Source of the DNA: Streptomyces gilvus
Lineage (GTDB): Bacteria; Actinomycetota; Actinomycetes; Streptomycetales; Streptomycetaceae
Direction: 5' to 3'
DNA length: 64,000 bases
NCBI RefSeq assembly: GCF_022513565.1
Contig: NZ_JAKWBE010000001.1
Coordinates: 806,001-870,000, forward strand
In this document: piece after piece, positions 17,279-26,580 of the stretch
How positions within the stretch are numbered: the stretch's first letter is position 1
Layout: each line of letters opens with the position of its first letter
The notes under the pieces: model-generated
What the model was told of the DNA's origin: nothing
Databases searched by the model: none
Seen by the model: the letters and a program-made list of their open reading frames with translations, nothing else
Position numbers and translations under genes: made by a program

Positions 17279-18792
17279 GCGCTTCTGACAGCCCGGTCGT
17301 ACCGCTTGTCGAGGCACGCGACATCGTCAAGCGGTACGGCCCCACCACCGCCCTCGCCGACGGCCGGCTCACCGTGCTGCCCGGCGAGTCCCACGCCCTC
17401 GTCGGCCGCAACGGCGCCGGCAAGTCGACCCTGGTCCGCGTCCTCACCGGGCTGGAGGCGCCTGACGAGGGCACGGTCCGTTTCGACGGCGAGCCCGCGC
17501 CCGCCCTCACCGACCGCGACGCCTGGCGCCGCAAGGTCGCCTGCGTCTACCAGCACCCCACCGTCGTCCCTGAGTTGACGGTCGCCGAGAACCTCTTCAT
17601 CAACCGCCAGCCCCTCCAGCGCGGCTTCATCAGCTGGCGCAGGCTCCGCGGCGAGGCCGCCCGGCTCCTCGACACCTGGGACGTCCGCGTCGACCCCGAC
17701 GCCCGCACCGCCGACCTCAAGGTCGAGGACCGTCAAATGGTGGAGATAGCCCGGGCGTTGAGCTTCGGCGCCCGCTTCATCATCCTCGACGAGCCGACCG
17801 CCCAGCTCGACAACCGTGAGATCGAGCGGCTCTTCGCCCGCATGCGCGGCCTGCAGGACTCGGGCGTCACCTTCCTGTTCATCTCCCACCATCTGCAGGA
17901 GGTGTACGAGGTCTGCCAGACCGTCACCGTGCTGCGCGACGCCCGCTGGATCACCACCGCCCCCGTCGCCGAACTGCCCAGGGCGGCCCTGGTCGAGGCG
18001 ATGGCGGGGGAGTCCATCGAGGTGATCGCCGAACAGGGCCTGCGGGAAAGGGCCGTCGACGACACGGCCCCCGTCCTCCTGGAGACACGCGGGCTCACCT
18101 CGGAGGCGTACGAGAACGTCGACCTGACCGTCCGGCGCGGCGAGGTCGTGGGCCTCGCGGGCTCCAGCGCCAGCGGCAAGATCGAGCTGGCGGAGGCCGT
18201 CGCGGGCCTGCGCACCCCGACCGGCGGTACGGCCGAACTCGACGGCCGACCGCTGAAGTTCGGCTCGGTGCAGGCCGCCCTCGAGGCCGGCGTCGGCTGC
18301 GTGCCGCGCGACCGGCACGAACAGGGTCTGGTCGCCGGCATGAGCATCGGCGACAACTCCACCATGACCGTCCTGGACCGGCTCGGCCGCTTCGGCTTCA
18401 TCGGCACCGACCGCAGACGCGGCTTCGCCACCGAGCTGATCGACCGTCTCGACATCCACGCCGAGGGTCCCGAGCAGCCGGTCTCCGCCCTGTCCGGCGG
18501 CAACGCGCAGAAGGTCGTCATGGCCCGCGCCCTCGCCTCCGACCCCAGGCTGCTGGTCCTCATCAACCCCACCGCGGGCGTCGACGTGAAGTCGAAGGAG
18601 TCACTGCTCGCCCGCGTGGACAGCGCCCGCGAGGACGGCACCGCCGTCCTGGTCGTCTCCGACGAACTCGACGACCTCAGGCGCTGCGACCGCGTCCTCG
18701 TCCTCTTCCACGGCCGTGTCGTCGCCGAGCACCCGGCGGGCTGGCGCGACCACGAGCTGATCGCCTCCATCGAAGGAGTTGACCATGGCTGA
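17275..18792 (+). CDS. Sugar ABC transporter ATPase, RbsA type
   Basis: A double-domain ATPase of 505 residues that drives the fucose-type importer. The first domain has a full Walker A (GRNGAGKST) and IILDEPTAQLD. The second has GSSASGKIEL, where the Ser/Thr after the Lys is Ile; degenerate second sites are usual in RbsA-type proteins. LSGGNAQKV is the second signature motif. The ATG overlaps the binding-protein stop, and the 3' end overlaps the permease start by 8 bp. Confidence 0.92.
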   Translation: MSASDSPVVPLVEARDIVKRYGPTTALADGRLTVLPGESHALVGRNGAGKSTLVRVLTGLEAPDEGTVRFDGEPAPALTDRDAWRRKVACVYQHPTVVPELTVAENLFINRQPLQRGFISWRRLRGEAARLLDTWDVRVDPDARTADLKVEDRQMVEIARALSFGARFIILDEPTAQLDNREIERLFARMRGLQDSGVTFLFISHHLQEVYEVCQTVTVLRDARWITTAPVAELPRAALVEAMAGESIEVIAEQGLRERAVDDTAPVLLETRGLTSEAYENVDLTVRRGEVVGLAGSSASGKIELAEAVAGLRTPTGGTAELDGRPLKFGSVQAALEAGVGCVPRDRHEQGLVAGMSIGDNSTMTVLDRLGRFGFIGTDRRRGFATELIDRLDIHAEGPEQPVSALSGGNAQKVVMARALASDPRLLVLINPTAGVDVKSKESLLARVDSAREDGTAVLVVSDELDDLRRCDRVLVLFHGRVVAEHPAGWRDHELIASIEGVDHG

Positions 18793-19810
18793 CACCAAGG
18801 CTCCGCCGGTGAAGCCGGTGAGGGTGCCCGATGCTCGGTCGGCTCGCGCCGTGCTGTTGCGCCGCGCTCGCGAACTCGCCCTCGTTCCCGCGCTGTTGCT
18901 GCTCCTTCTGCTCGGCGCCCTGCTGAACGACTCGTTCTTCACCGAAGACACCCTGATCTCCATCCTGGCCTCCTCCGCCGCGCTCGCGATGGTGGTGCTC
19001 GCCGAGTCGCTGGTCCTCATCACGGGCAAGTTCGACCTGTCGCTCGAATCGGTGGTCGGCGTCGCGCCGGCGGTGGCGGCGCTCCTGGTCCTGCCGGCCG
19101 CCCAGGCCGGCTGGGGCACGGAACTGCCCGCCGGGCTGGCGCTGCTGGCCATCCCCCTGGTGGGCGCGGTCATCGGAGCCTTCAACGGCATCCTCGTGGT
19201 GAAGGTGAAGCTCAACGCGTTCATCGTCACGCTGGCGATGCTGATCATTCTGCGCGGGCTCCTGGTCGGCGCGACCAAGGGCAAGACGTTGTTCGGCATG
19301 CCGGACGCGTTCTTCTCGCTGGCCACCTCCACGTTCCTGCGCATCCCGCTGTCGGTCTGGGTCGCCGCCGCTGCGTTCGCCGTAGCCGGTCTGGTGCTCA
19401 AGTACCACCGTGTGGGCCGTTCGCTGTACGCCATCGGCGGCAACCTGGAGGCGGCCCGCGCCGCGGGCATCCGCGTCGACCGCGTCAGGCTCGGCGTCTA
19501 TGTCGTCGCGGGTGTGCTCGCCTCGCTCGGTGGCCTGATGTACACCGGTTACGTGGGCGCGATCGGCGCCAACCAGGGCCAGAACATGATCTTCACGGTG
19601 TTCGCCGCGGCCGTCATCGGGGGCATCAGCCTCGACGGCGGCCGGGGCACCATGTTCGGGGCCCTCACCGGCGTGCTGCTGCTCGGCGTGGTCAAGACCA
19701 TGCTCACCATGGCCCAGGTGCCGTCGTTCTGGATCGACGCCATCTACGGCGGGATCATCCTCGTCGCCCTCATGATCGCCCGCCTGACAACGGGCCGCGC
19801 CCAGGACTGA
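18785..19810 (+). CDS. Sugar ABC transporter permease, RbsC type
   Basis: Integral membrane permease of 341 residues. [15 protein letters not shown], followed later by [12 protein letters not shown] and [13 protein letters not shown], are marks of the RbsC/XylH permease family. The ATG 18785 has GAAGGAG six bases upstream and begins inside the ATPase gene. It works as a homodimer with the 17275-18792 ATPase and the 16208-17278 binding protein. Confidence 0.92.
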   Translation: MADTKAPPVKPVRVPDARSARAVLLRRARELALVPALLLLLLLGALLNDSFFTEDTLISILASSAALAMVVLAESLVLITGKFDLSLESVVGVAPAVAALLVLPAAQAGWGTELPAGLALLAIPLVGAVIGAFNGILVVKVKLNAFIVTLAMLIILRGLLVGATKGKTLFGMPDAFFSLATSTFLRIPLSVWVAAAAFAVAGLVLKYHRVGRSLYAIGGNLEAARAAGIRVDRVRLGVYVVAGVLASLGGLMYTGYVGAIGANQGQNMIFTVFAAAVIGGISLDGGRGTMFGALTGVLLLGVVKTMLTMAQVPSFWIDAIYGGIILVALMIARLTTGRAQD

Positions 19811-19841
19811 CCCGCCCCAGCCCCCGACCGAAAGGCCCTCC

Positions 19842-21182
19842 GTGTCCCCGACGCCCGCCCGCATCACCGCGGTCGACACCCATGACATCCGGTTCCCGAC
19901 CTCGCGCGAGCTCGACGGCTCCGACGCGATGAACCCGGACCCCGACTACTCGGCCGCCTACGTCGTGCTGCGCACCGACGACGAGGACGGTCCGCAGGGG
20001 CACGGATTCACCTTCACCATCGGGCGGGGCAACGATGTCCAGGTCGCCGCGATCCACGCGCTGCGCCACCACGTGGTCGGACGGTCCGTCGACGAACTGT
20101 GCGCCGATCCCGGCGCGGTCTACCGCGACCTGATCGGGGACAGTCAACTGCGCTGGCTCGGGCCCGAGAAGGGCGTGATGCACATGGCGATCGGCGCGGT
20201 CACCAACGCCGTGTGGGACCTCGCCGCCAAGCGCGCCGACAAGCCCCTGTGGCGGCTGCTCGCCGAGGCCGACCCGGAGTGGCTGGTCGGGCAGATCGAC
20301 TTCCGGTACCTCACCGACGCCCTCACCCCCGTGGAGGCGCTGGAGATCCTGCGCCGGGGCAGGGAGGGGGCGGGTGAGCGCACGGAACACCTGCTGGAGC
20401 GCGGCTACCCCGGCTACACCACCTCCGCCGGCTGGCTCGGCTACAGCGACGAGAAGCTCACCCGGCTCGCCGCCCAGGCCGTCGCCGACGGCTTCACCCA
20501 GATCAAGCTGAAGGTCGGCGCCGACCTGGAGGACGACATCCGCCGCTGCCGGGTCGCCCGCTCGGTCGTCGGACCGGACATCCGCATGGCCATCGACGCC
20601 AACCAGCGCTGGGACGTGGCGGAGGCGATCCGCTGGACCAAGGCGCTGGCCGAGTTCGACCCGTACTGGATCGAGGAGCCCACCAGCCCCGACGACGTCC
20701 TCGGGCACGCCGCCATCCGTGAGGCCGTCGCCCCGGTGAAGGTGGCCACGGGCGAGCATGTGCAGAACCGGATCGTCTTCAAGCAGCTGCTGCAGGCCGG
20801 CGCCCTCGACGTCGTCCAGATCGACGCGGCCCGCGTCGGCGGCGTCAACGAGAACCTCGCCATCCTGCTGCTCGCAGCCAAGTTCGGCGTCCCGGTCTGC
20901 CCGCACGCCGGCGGCGTCGGCCTGTGCGAACTCGTCCAGCACCTGTCGATGTTCGACTACGTGGCGGTCACCGGCACCACCGAGAACCGGGTCATCGAGT
21001 ACGTCGACCATCTGCACGACCACTTCCTCGACCCGGTGGTGATCCGCGAGGGCCACTACCAGGCACCCACCGCGCCCGGATTCTCGGCCGCCATGCGTCC
21101 CGAGTCGATCGCGCGGTACACCTTCCCCGACGGCGACTTCTGGGTCGCCGACCTCGACGAGAAGAAGGGACAGGCGGCATGA
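19842..21182 (+). CDS. L-fuconate dehydratase
   Basis: Enolase-superfamily dehydratase, 446 residues, that turns L-fuconate into 2-keto-3-deoxy-L-fuconate. The N-terminal capping part ([21 protein letters not shown]) is characteristic of L-fuconate dehydratases and their animal homologue ENOSF1. The barrel shows the catalytic KLK (IKLKVGAD), metal ligands in [14 protein letters not shown] and TGEHVQNR, and the base region [11 protein letters not shown]. The GTG start has AAAGG upstream. It is the first enzyme gene after the transporter and overlaps the SDR gene by ATGA. Confidence 0.9.
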   Translation: MSPTPARITAVDTHDIRFPTSRELDGSDAMNPDPDYSAAYVVLRTDDEDGPQGHGFTFTIGRGNDVQVAAIHALRHHVVGRSVDELCADPGAVYRDLIGDSQLRWLGPEKGVMHMAIGAVTNAVWDLAAKRADKPLWRLLAEADPEWLVGQIDFRYLTDALTPVEALEILRRGREGAGERTEHLLERGYPGYTTSAGWLGYSDEKLTRLAAQAVADGFTQIKLKVGADLEDDIRRCRVARSVVGPDIRMAIDANQRWDVAEAIRWTKALAEFDPYWIEEPTSPDDVLGHAAIREAVAPVKVATGEHVQNRIVFKQLLQAGALDVVQIDAARVGGVNENLAILLLAAKFGVPVCPHAGGVGLCELVQHLSMFDYVAVTGTTENRVIEYVDHLHDHFLDPVVIREGHYQAPTAPGFSAAMRPESIARYTFPDGDFWVADLDEKKGQAA

Positions 21183-21934
21183 CCGACTTCGAGGGGCTGA
21201 AGGCCCTGGTCACCGGCGGAGCCTCCGGCATCGGACGGGCCACGGCCGAGCTCCTCGCCGCCCGCGGCGCGCAGGTCGCCGTCCTGGACCTGGACCCGTC
21301 CCCGGTGGAGAAGCCGCTGCTGGGTTTCCGCGCCGACGTCACCGACGACACCTCCGTACGAGAGGCGGTGGCCGCCGCGGTCGCCGAGCTCGGCGGGCTC
21401 GACGTGGTGGTCAACAACGCGGGCATCGGCGCCCAGGGCACCGTCGAGGACAACGACGACGCCGAGTGGCACCGGGTCCTGGACGTCAACGTGGTCGGCA
21501 TGGTGCGCGTGGCCCGCGCCGCGCTGCCGCATCTGCGCGCCTCGCGGCACGCGGCGATCGTCAACACCTGCTCCATCGCCGCCACCGCCGGCCTCCCGCA
21601 ACGCGCGCTCTACAGCGCGACCAAGGGCGCCGTGTACTCGCTGACCCTCGCCATGGCCGCCGACCACGTCCGCGAGGGCATCCGCGTCAACTGCGTCAAC
21701 CCCGGTACGGCGGACACCCCGTGGATCGGCCGCCTGCTGGACAAGGCCCCCGACCCGGCCGCCGAACGCGCCGCCCTGGAGGCCCGCCAGCCCACCGGCC
21801 GCCTGGTCTCCGCCGCCGAGGTCGCGGGCGCCATCGCCTACCTGGCCGGCCCCCTCTCCGGCGCCACCACCGGCACCTCCCTCGCCGTCGACGGCGGCAT
21901 GCAGGGCCTGCGCCTGAGGCCGGTGGGCCAGTGA
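21179..21934 (+). CDS. SDR dehydrogenase, probable 2-keto-3-deoxy-L-fuconate dehydrogenase
   Basis: A classical short-chain dehydrogenase of 251 residues: the NAD-binding [10 protein letters not shown] loop, VVNNAGIG, a catalytic Ser (NTCSIAA), YSATKGA with Tyr and Lys, and the closing [12 protein letters not shown]. In this operon the fitting step is oxidation of 2-keto-3-deoxy-L-fuconate to the 2,4-diketo acid. An L-fucose dehydrogenase role is also possible, as both activities occur in SDRs, but the next gene suits that better. Both ends overlap the neighbouring genes by 4 bp, so translation is tightly coupled. Confidence 0.85.
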   Translation: MTDFEGLKALVTGGASGIGRATAELLAARGAQVAVLDLDPSPVEKPLLGFRADVTDDTSVREAVAAAVAELGGLDVVVNNAGIGAQGTVEDNDDAEWHRVLDVNVVGMVRVARAALPHLRASRHAAIVNTCSIAATAGLPQRALYSATKGAVYSLTLAMAADHVREGIRVNCVNPGTADTPWIGRLLDKAPDPAAERAALEARQPTGRLVSAAEVAGAIAYLAGPLSGATTGTSLAVDGGMQGLRLRPVGQ

Positions 21935-22878
21935 GCATGCCCCACGGACTCGGTTTCGGAGCGGCCGGCATCGCCGGCCTCTACACCGAGGTCACCGACG
22001 AGCAGGCCTACGAGGCCGTCTCCGCCGCCTGGCAGCGCGGCATCCGCTACTACGACACCGCACCTCACTACGGCCTCGGCCTGTCCGAACGCCGCCTCGG
22101 CGCGGCCCTGCGCGAGCACCCGCGTGAGCAGTACACGCTCTCCACGAAGGTCGGCCGCCGGCTGGAGCCCTCGTCCGACGGCGGGGACGACCTCGCGCAC
22201 GGCTTCGCCGTCCCCGCCACCCACCGCCGGGTGTGGGACTTCACCGCGGACGGCATCCGCCGCACCCTCGACGCGAGCCTGGAACGGCTCGGCGTCGACC
22301 GCGTCGACATCGTCTACCTCCACGACCCCGACGACCACGCCGAACAGGCCTTCCGGGAGGCATGTCCGGCGCTGGAGAAGCTCCGCTCGGAAGGCGTGGT
22401 CGGCGCGATCGGCGCGGGGATGAACCAGGCGGAGATGCTCACCCGTTTCGTCCGCGAGACCGACGTCGACGTGGTGCTGTGCGCCGGCCGCTACACCCTG
22501 CTCGACCAGAGCGCACTCACGGACCTCCTGCCCGCGGCCGTCGCCCGGGGCGTCTCGGTGGTGATCGGCGGAGCCTTCAACTCGGGCCTGCTGGCGGATC
22601 CGAAGCCGGGGGCGACCTACAACTACGCGGCGGTGCCGGCCGAGTTGCTGGACCGGGCCCTGCGCATCCAGGAGGTCGCCGAGCGGCACGGCATCACCCT
22701 GCGGGCCGCCGCCCTCGCCTTCTGCGCGGCGCACCCGGCCGTCACGAGCGTGCTGGTGGGAGCCCGTTCGGCGGCGGAGGTCCACGACTGCGCCGACCAG
22801 TTCGCGACGCCGGCGCCCCCCGCTTTCTGGCAGGAGCTGCGGGAGACCGGTCTGCTGAACACGGAGGACCCGTCATGA
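21931..22878 (+). CDS. Aldo/keto reductase, probable L-fucose dehydrogenase
   Basis: An AKR-fold NAD(P)-dependent enzyme of about 315 residues. RYYDTAPHYGLGLSE gives the catalytic Asp and Tyr, LSTKVGR the Lys and YLHDPDD the His. This pattern, including AAPAVTSV-like and VLVGARSAAEV segments near the end, is that of D-threo-aldose (L-fucose) 1-dehydrogenases, which make L-fuconolactone. GTG 21931 gives a 4-bp overlap with the SDR gene and a sensible distance to GAGG; ATG 21937 is the alternative. It overlaps the mutarotase gene by ATGA. Confidence 0.87.
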   Translation: MSMPHGLGFGAAGIAGLYTEVTDEQAYEAVSAAWQRGIRYYDTAPHYGLGLSERRLGAALREHPREQYTLSTKVGRRLEPSSDGGDDLAHGFAVPATHRRVWDFTADGIRRTLDASLERLGVDRVDIVYLHDPDDHAEQAFREACPALEKLRSEGVVGAIGAGMNQAEMLTRFVRETDVDVVLCAGRYTLLDQSALTDLLPAAVARGVSVVIGGAFNSGLLADPKPGATYNYAAVPAELLDRALRIQEVAERHGITLRAAALAFCAAHPAVTSVLVGARSAAEVHDCADQFATPAPPAFWQELRETGLLNTEDPS

Positions 22879-23189
22879 GAGTCGCCCTGCACACCAAGGT
22901 CCGCGCGGACCGCGTCGCCGAGTACGAGGGCGCCCACCGCGAGGTGCCCAAGGAGCTCACGGACGCCATCCGCGCGGCCGGCGCGAGCTCCTGGACCATC
23001 TGGCGCAGCGGCACCGACCTCTTCCACGTCCTGGAGTGCGAGGACTACGCCCGGCTCCTCGCCGAACTGGAGAAGCTGCCGGTCAACATCGCCTGGCAGG
23101 CCCGGATGGCGGAGCTGCTGGACGTGGTGCACGACTACTCCGCCGAGGGCGCGGAGGCCGGCCTGCCCGTCGTCTGGGAGCTGCCATGA
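22875..23189 (+). CDS. L-fucose/L-rhamnose mutarotase (RhaM-like)
   Basis: A 104-residue ferredoxin-like-fold protein of the L-rhamnose mutarotase family, which interconverts the anomers of 6-deoxy-hexoses. Family marks are the early VALHTKVRADRVAEYE, the WTIWRSGTDLFHVLECEDY strand with its conserved His, and the late LPVVWELP. In this operon it should feed the right anomer of L-fucose to the dehydrogenase. It overlaps both neighbours by 4 bp. Confidence 0.88.
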   Translation: MRVALHTKVRADRVAEYEGAHREVPKELTDAIRAAGASSWTIWRSGTDLFHVLECEDYARLLAELEKLPVNIAWQARMAELLDVVHDYSAEGAEAGLPVVWELP

Positions 23190-24010
23190 CCGTGGACGCA
23201 CACCACCACGTCTGGGACCTGGCGGTCCGCGACCAGGACTGGATCCCCGAAGACAGCCCGCTGCGGCGGACGTTCACGGTCACCGACCTCGAACCCGAGG
23301 CGCGGGCCGCCGGGATCGACCGCACGGTCCTGGTCCAGACGGTCACCGTGCCGGAGGAGACCCCCGAGTTCCTGGAGCTGGCCGCCGCGCACGACCTGAT
23401 CGCCGGTGTGGTCGGCTGGACCGACCTCACCCGTCCCGACATCGCCGACGAACTGGCCCGGCTGCGCGAACTCCCCGGCGGCGCGTACCTCAAGGGCGTC
23501 CGCCACCAGGTCCAGGGCGAGCCGGACCCCGAATGGCTGCTGCGCCCGGACGTGCGCCGGGGCCTCGCGGCCGTGGCCGCGGCGGGCCTGGTCTACGACC
23601 TGGTCGTCCTGCCCCACCAACTCCCCTCCTGCACCAAGGCGGCCGCGAGCCTCCCCGAACTCACCTTCGTCCTCGACCACTTGGGCAAACCCCCGATCGC
23701 CTCGGGCGCCCTCACCCCCTGGTCCACCGACCTGCACGCCCTCGCCGCCCGGCCCAACACCGTGGCCAAACTCTCCGGTCTGGTCACGGAGGCGGACCCC
23801 GCCGCCTGGACCACCGACGACCTCCGCCCGTACACCGAGACGGCCCTGGAGGCCTTCGGCCCGGACCGTCTGATGTTCGGCTCGGACTGGCCGGTGTGCA
23901 CCGAGCGAACGCCCTACGGGCAAGTCGTCGACGCGGCCCGCCAGTTGACGTCCCCGGCCGAACACGCCCAGCTCTTCGAGACCACGGCCGCCCGCGTCTA
24001 CGGCCTCTAG
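23186..24010 (+). CDS. Amidohydrolase-2 family lactonase, probable L-fuconolactonase
   Basis: A TIM-barrel amidohydrolase of 274 residues that should open L-fucono-1,5-lactone to L-fuconate. Metal or substrate residues are visible in DAHHHVWD, VRHQVQ, FVLDHLGKP and FGSDWPV. The LDHLGKP and SDWPV motifs are shared by L-fuconolactonase and L-rhamnonolactonase. It is the last gene of the fucose operon; its TAG overlaps the stop of the convergent membrane-protein gene by four bases, leaving no room for an intergenic terminator. Confidence 0.88.
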   Translation: MTVDAHHHVWDLAVRDQDWIPEDSPLRRTFTVTDLEPEARAAGIDRTVLVQTVTVPEETPEFLELAAAHDLIAGVVGWTDLTRPDIADELARLRELPGGAYLKGVRHQVQGEPDPEWLLRPDVRRGLAAVAAAGLVYDLVVLPHQLPSCTKAAASLPELTFVLDHLGKPPIASGALTPWSTDLHALAARPNTVAKLSGLVTEADPAAWTTDDLRPYTETALEAFGPDRLMFGSDWPVCTERTPYGQVVDAARQLTSPAEHAQLFETTAARVYGL

Positions 24011-25425
24011 ACCACCACCCCCGTCAGCCGCGTGGGCGGCAGATACTCCCGTACGTAGGTCCGCTCCCAGCACGCCCCCGTCTCCCGCAGCTCCCGCCAA
24101 CTCGTGTACCGGTAGCGGAAGAGGCGGGCGCGGATGTAGCGGGGCGGGGCGTCGGGCGGGAAGGGGGAGCGGCGCAGCAGGCGCAGGGTGTCGCGGTCGT
24201 TCTCCAGGAGTCGTTCCACCAGGGCGCCGAACCAGGAGCCGGCGTACCCGGGCGACAGCGCGGCGAACCACATCAGCCAGTCCAGGCGCAGATGGTAGGG
24301 CGCGAACTGGCGTGGCCAGTGCCGTGGATCGCCCGGCTTGCCCTTGAACTCGTACTCCCGCCAGTCCGAGTCCTCCCGCGGTACGTCGTCGTCGGTGCCC
24401 TCGATCACCACCTCGTACCGGAACCGGCTGACGCTCCCGAACGCTCCATAGGTGTTGACCAGATGGAGCGGATCGAAGGAGCGGTTCATGATCTGGCGGC
24501 GGGAGATCATGTTGCGGACGGGGTGGTAGCTCAGCGCCGCGAGGAGGACGGCGACGGCCGGCACCAGGACCTCGTACCAGAGCGGGGTGACCGGGAGCGT
24601 GGACGGCGCGTCGTCGGGGAGCCGCAACGCGGAGGTCGCCAGCACGATGGTGATCCAGTTCAGCCAGGAGAAGTTGCCCGACAGGACCAGCCACAGCTGG
24701 GTGACGATCATCAGGGACGCCGCGGCCGTGGCGATCGGCTGGGGTGTGAACAGCAGGACGGGCACCGCGAGTTGGGTGACATGGTTCGCGGCCACCTCCA
24801 CCCGGTGCGCGGGCCTGGGCAGATGATGGAAGAACCAGCTCAGCGGGCCCGGCATCGGCTGGGTCTCGTGGTGGTAGTCCAGGCAGGTCAGCTTCCGCCA
24901 GCACGCGTCACCGCGCATCTTGATCAGCCCCGCGCCGAACTCGACCCGGAAGAGGATCCAGCGCAGGAGGAACAGGACCACCACCGGCGGGGCCACCTCG
25001 TCGTTGCCGAGGAAGACCGCCAGGAACCCCACCTCCAGCAGCAGGGACTCCCAGCCGAACGCGTACCAGGTCTGGCCGACGTTGACGATCGACAGATACA
25101 GGGCCCAGGGGATCAGCCACAGCACCATCCCGGCCCAGAGCGGGACGTACGAGTCCAGCCCGGCGAGCAGCGCCGCCGAGAGAGCGCAGCCCGTCCAGGC
25201 GCAGACCGCGAAGAAGCGGTCCGAGTAGTGGAGTTGGAAGAGGCTGGGAGCCTGCCGGAAACGCACCCGCTCGACGAACCGGGGGACCGGCAGCATGCCG
25301 CGCTCGCCCATCAGCGCGCGGAACTGCAGGGCCGCCGTCAGGAACGCCACCAGGTACACGCCGGCCAGGGCCCGCTGGAAGACCAGCCGGCTCATCCAGT
25401 ACTCGGGTGCGGTGAACCAGTCCAC
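24007..25425 (-). CDS. Lipase maturation factor-like membrane protein
   Basis: A polytopic membrane protein of 472 residues that resembles the lipase maturation factor (LMF) family: repeated helices up to about residue 320, FGWESLLLEVGFLAVFLG, and WRKLTCLDYHHETQPMPGPLSWFFHHLP, followed by a soluble C-terminal part with SWREYEFKGKPGD and RLDWLMWFAA. In animals LMF1 helps lipases fold in the ER; in bacteria the role is unknown. It is a single gene convergent with the fucose operon. Confidence 0.85.
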   Translation of the reverse strand: MDWFTAPEYWMSRLVFQRALAGVYLVAFLTAALQFRALMGERGMLPVPRFVERVRFRQAPSLFQLHYSDRFFAVCAWTGCALSAALLAGLDSYVPLWAGMVLWLIPWALYLSIVNVGQTWYAFGWESLLLEVGFLAVFLGNDEVAPPVVVLFLLRWILFRVEFGAGLIKMRGDACWRKLTCLDYHHETQPMPGPLSWFFHHLPRPAHRVEVAANHVTQLAVPVLLFTPQPIATAAASLMIVTQLWLVLSGNFSWLNWITIVLATSALRLPDDAPSTLPVTPLWYEVLVPAVAVLLAALSYHPVRNMISRRQIMNRSFDPLHLVNTYGAFGSVSRFRYEVVIEGTDDDVPREDSDWREYEFKGKPGDPRHWPRQFAPYHLRLDWLMWFAALSPGYAGSWFGALVERLLENDRDTLRLLRRSPFPPDAPPRYIRARLFRYRYTSWRELRETGACWERTYVREYLPPTRLTGVVV

Positions 25426-25559
25426 GGCCGTGCGCTCCTCACTTCATTGTCGCGCCGAACCCTATGTCACTCTCCGTGTAACCCTCCTCCGCTTGCGTAA
25501 CCCAAGTGAGTGAAGCAGACAATAGTGACGAATTTCCTGGTCTGAGGCTGGAGGACGAG

Positions 25560-26489
25560 GTGCGGACAGTCACCGGAACCCTCGCCACCGCCTGCGCACT
25601 CGCGGCGGCACTCATCGCCGTCGGCTGCGTCGGCAGCGGCGGGACGGACACCGAGGCGCGCGGCGAGGTCTTTCTGCAGCCGGCCGCGGACCGGGGACCG
25701 GACCCGTTCACCCCGTCCACGGCCGCCACGACGACGCCCCCGTCCGCCGCCGCCCGTGCGGCGCAGGCGGCGGGTGCCCCGCGCAGCGCACGGGCCCTCT
25801 CGGGCGGCACCCCCGGGCTGTACGGCGGAACCGCCGGCGTCGGCAGCTGCGATGTGGACCGGCAGATCGCCTACCTCACCTCCGGCCCGGCCAAGGCCCG
25901 CGCCTTCGCCCGGGCGGAGGGCGTCACCGAGGCGTCCGTCCCCGACTTCCTGCGCGGTCTCGCGCCGGTCGTGCTGCGCGCCGACACCCGGGTCACCGAC
26001 CACGGCTTCCGCCACGGCCGGACGACGGACTTCCAGTCCGTGCTCCAGGCCGGCACCGCCGTCCTCGTCGACGACCGGGGCGTACCGCGCGTGCGCTGCG
26101 CCTGCGGCAACCCCCTCACTCCGGCCGTCGCCGAACGCGGCCGCTTCGGCACCCAGGGCTGCTCCTGGTCCGGCTTCCGGCCCGGCCAGGTGATCGTGGT
26201 GACCCCGGCACCCCGGGCGATCACCAGCGTCACGATCATCGACGTCGTCGACGGCACCTGGATCGAACGCCCCATCAGCCACGACGTGCACCACGACCAC
26301 GTCATACCGCCACCGGTCCGGGAGACCCCGGCGACGATGCCGACCCCGGCCCCCAGCCCGGACGCCGGCGAACCCGGCACAGGCATCGCCGCGCCGGCCG
26401 GCGTTCCGACGGCGACGGTCGCTCCGCCCCCGACGCCCGGCCTGACGACCACCGTCTTCGACAGCCCCACGGACGTCTTCGACGGCTGA
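25560..26489 (+). CDS. DUF6777-type lipoprotein
   Basis: A 309-residue exported protein. The lipobox IAVGC places the lipid on Cys 23. The core (about 80-235) has a GTAGVGSCDVDRQIAYL opening and conserved Cys pairs in VRCACGNPL and GCSWSGF, which I associate with DUF6777 proteins of actinomycetes. The last 70 residues are Pro/Thr-rich and probably a wall-spanning linker. GTG 25560 is preferred over the start at 25506 because GGAGG lies six bases ahead and the lipobox is then at normal distance. Function unknown. Confidence 0.75.
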   Translation: MRTVTGTLATACALAAALIAVGCVGSGGTDTEARGEVFLQPAADRGPDPFTPSTAATTTPPSAAARAAQAAGAPRSARALSGGTPGLYGGTAGVGSCDVDRQIAYLTSGPAKARAFARAEGVTEASVPDFLRGLAPVVLRADTRVTDHGFRHGRTTDFQSVLQAGTAVLVDDRGVPRVRCACGNPLTPAVAERGRFGTQGCSWSGFRPGQVIVVTPAPRAITSVTIIDVVDGTWIERPISHDVHHDHVIPPPVRETPATMPTPAPSPDAGEPGTGIAAPAGVPTATVAPPPTPGLTTTVFDSPTDVFDG

Positions 26490-26580
26490 GCGGTCATCCG
26501 CGACCGCGGGACGGGCACTCGTCGCAACAATCCGGTTCCTCCCGGTCGAAGAATCAGGCAAACCCTGGCAAGGTGGCCCC

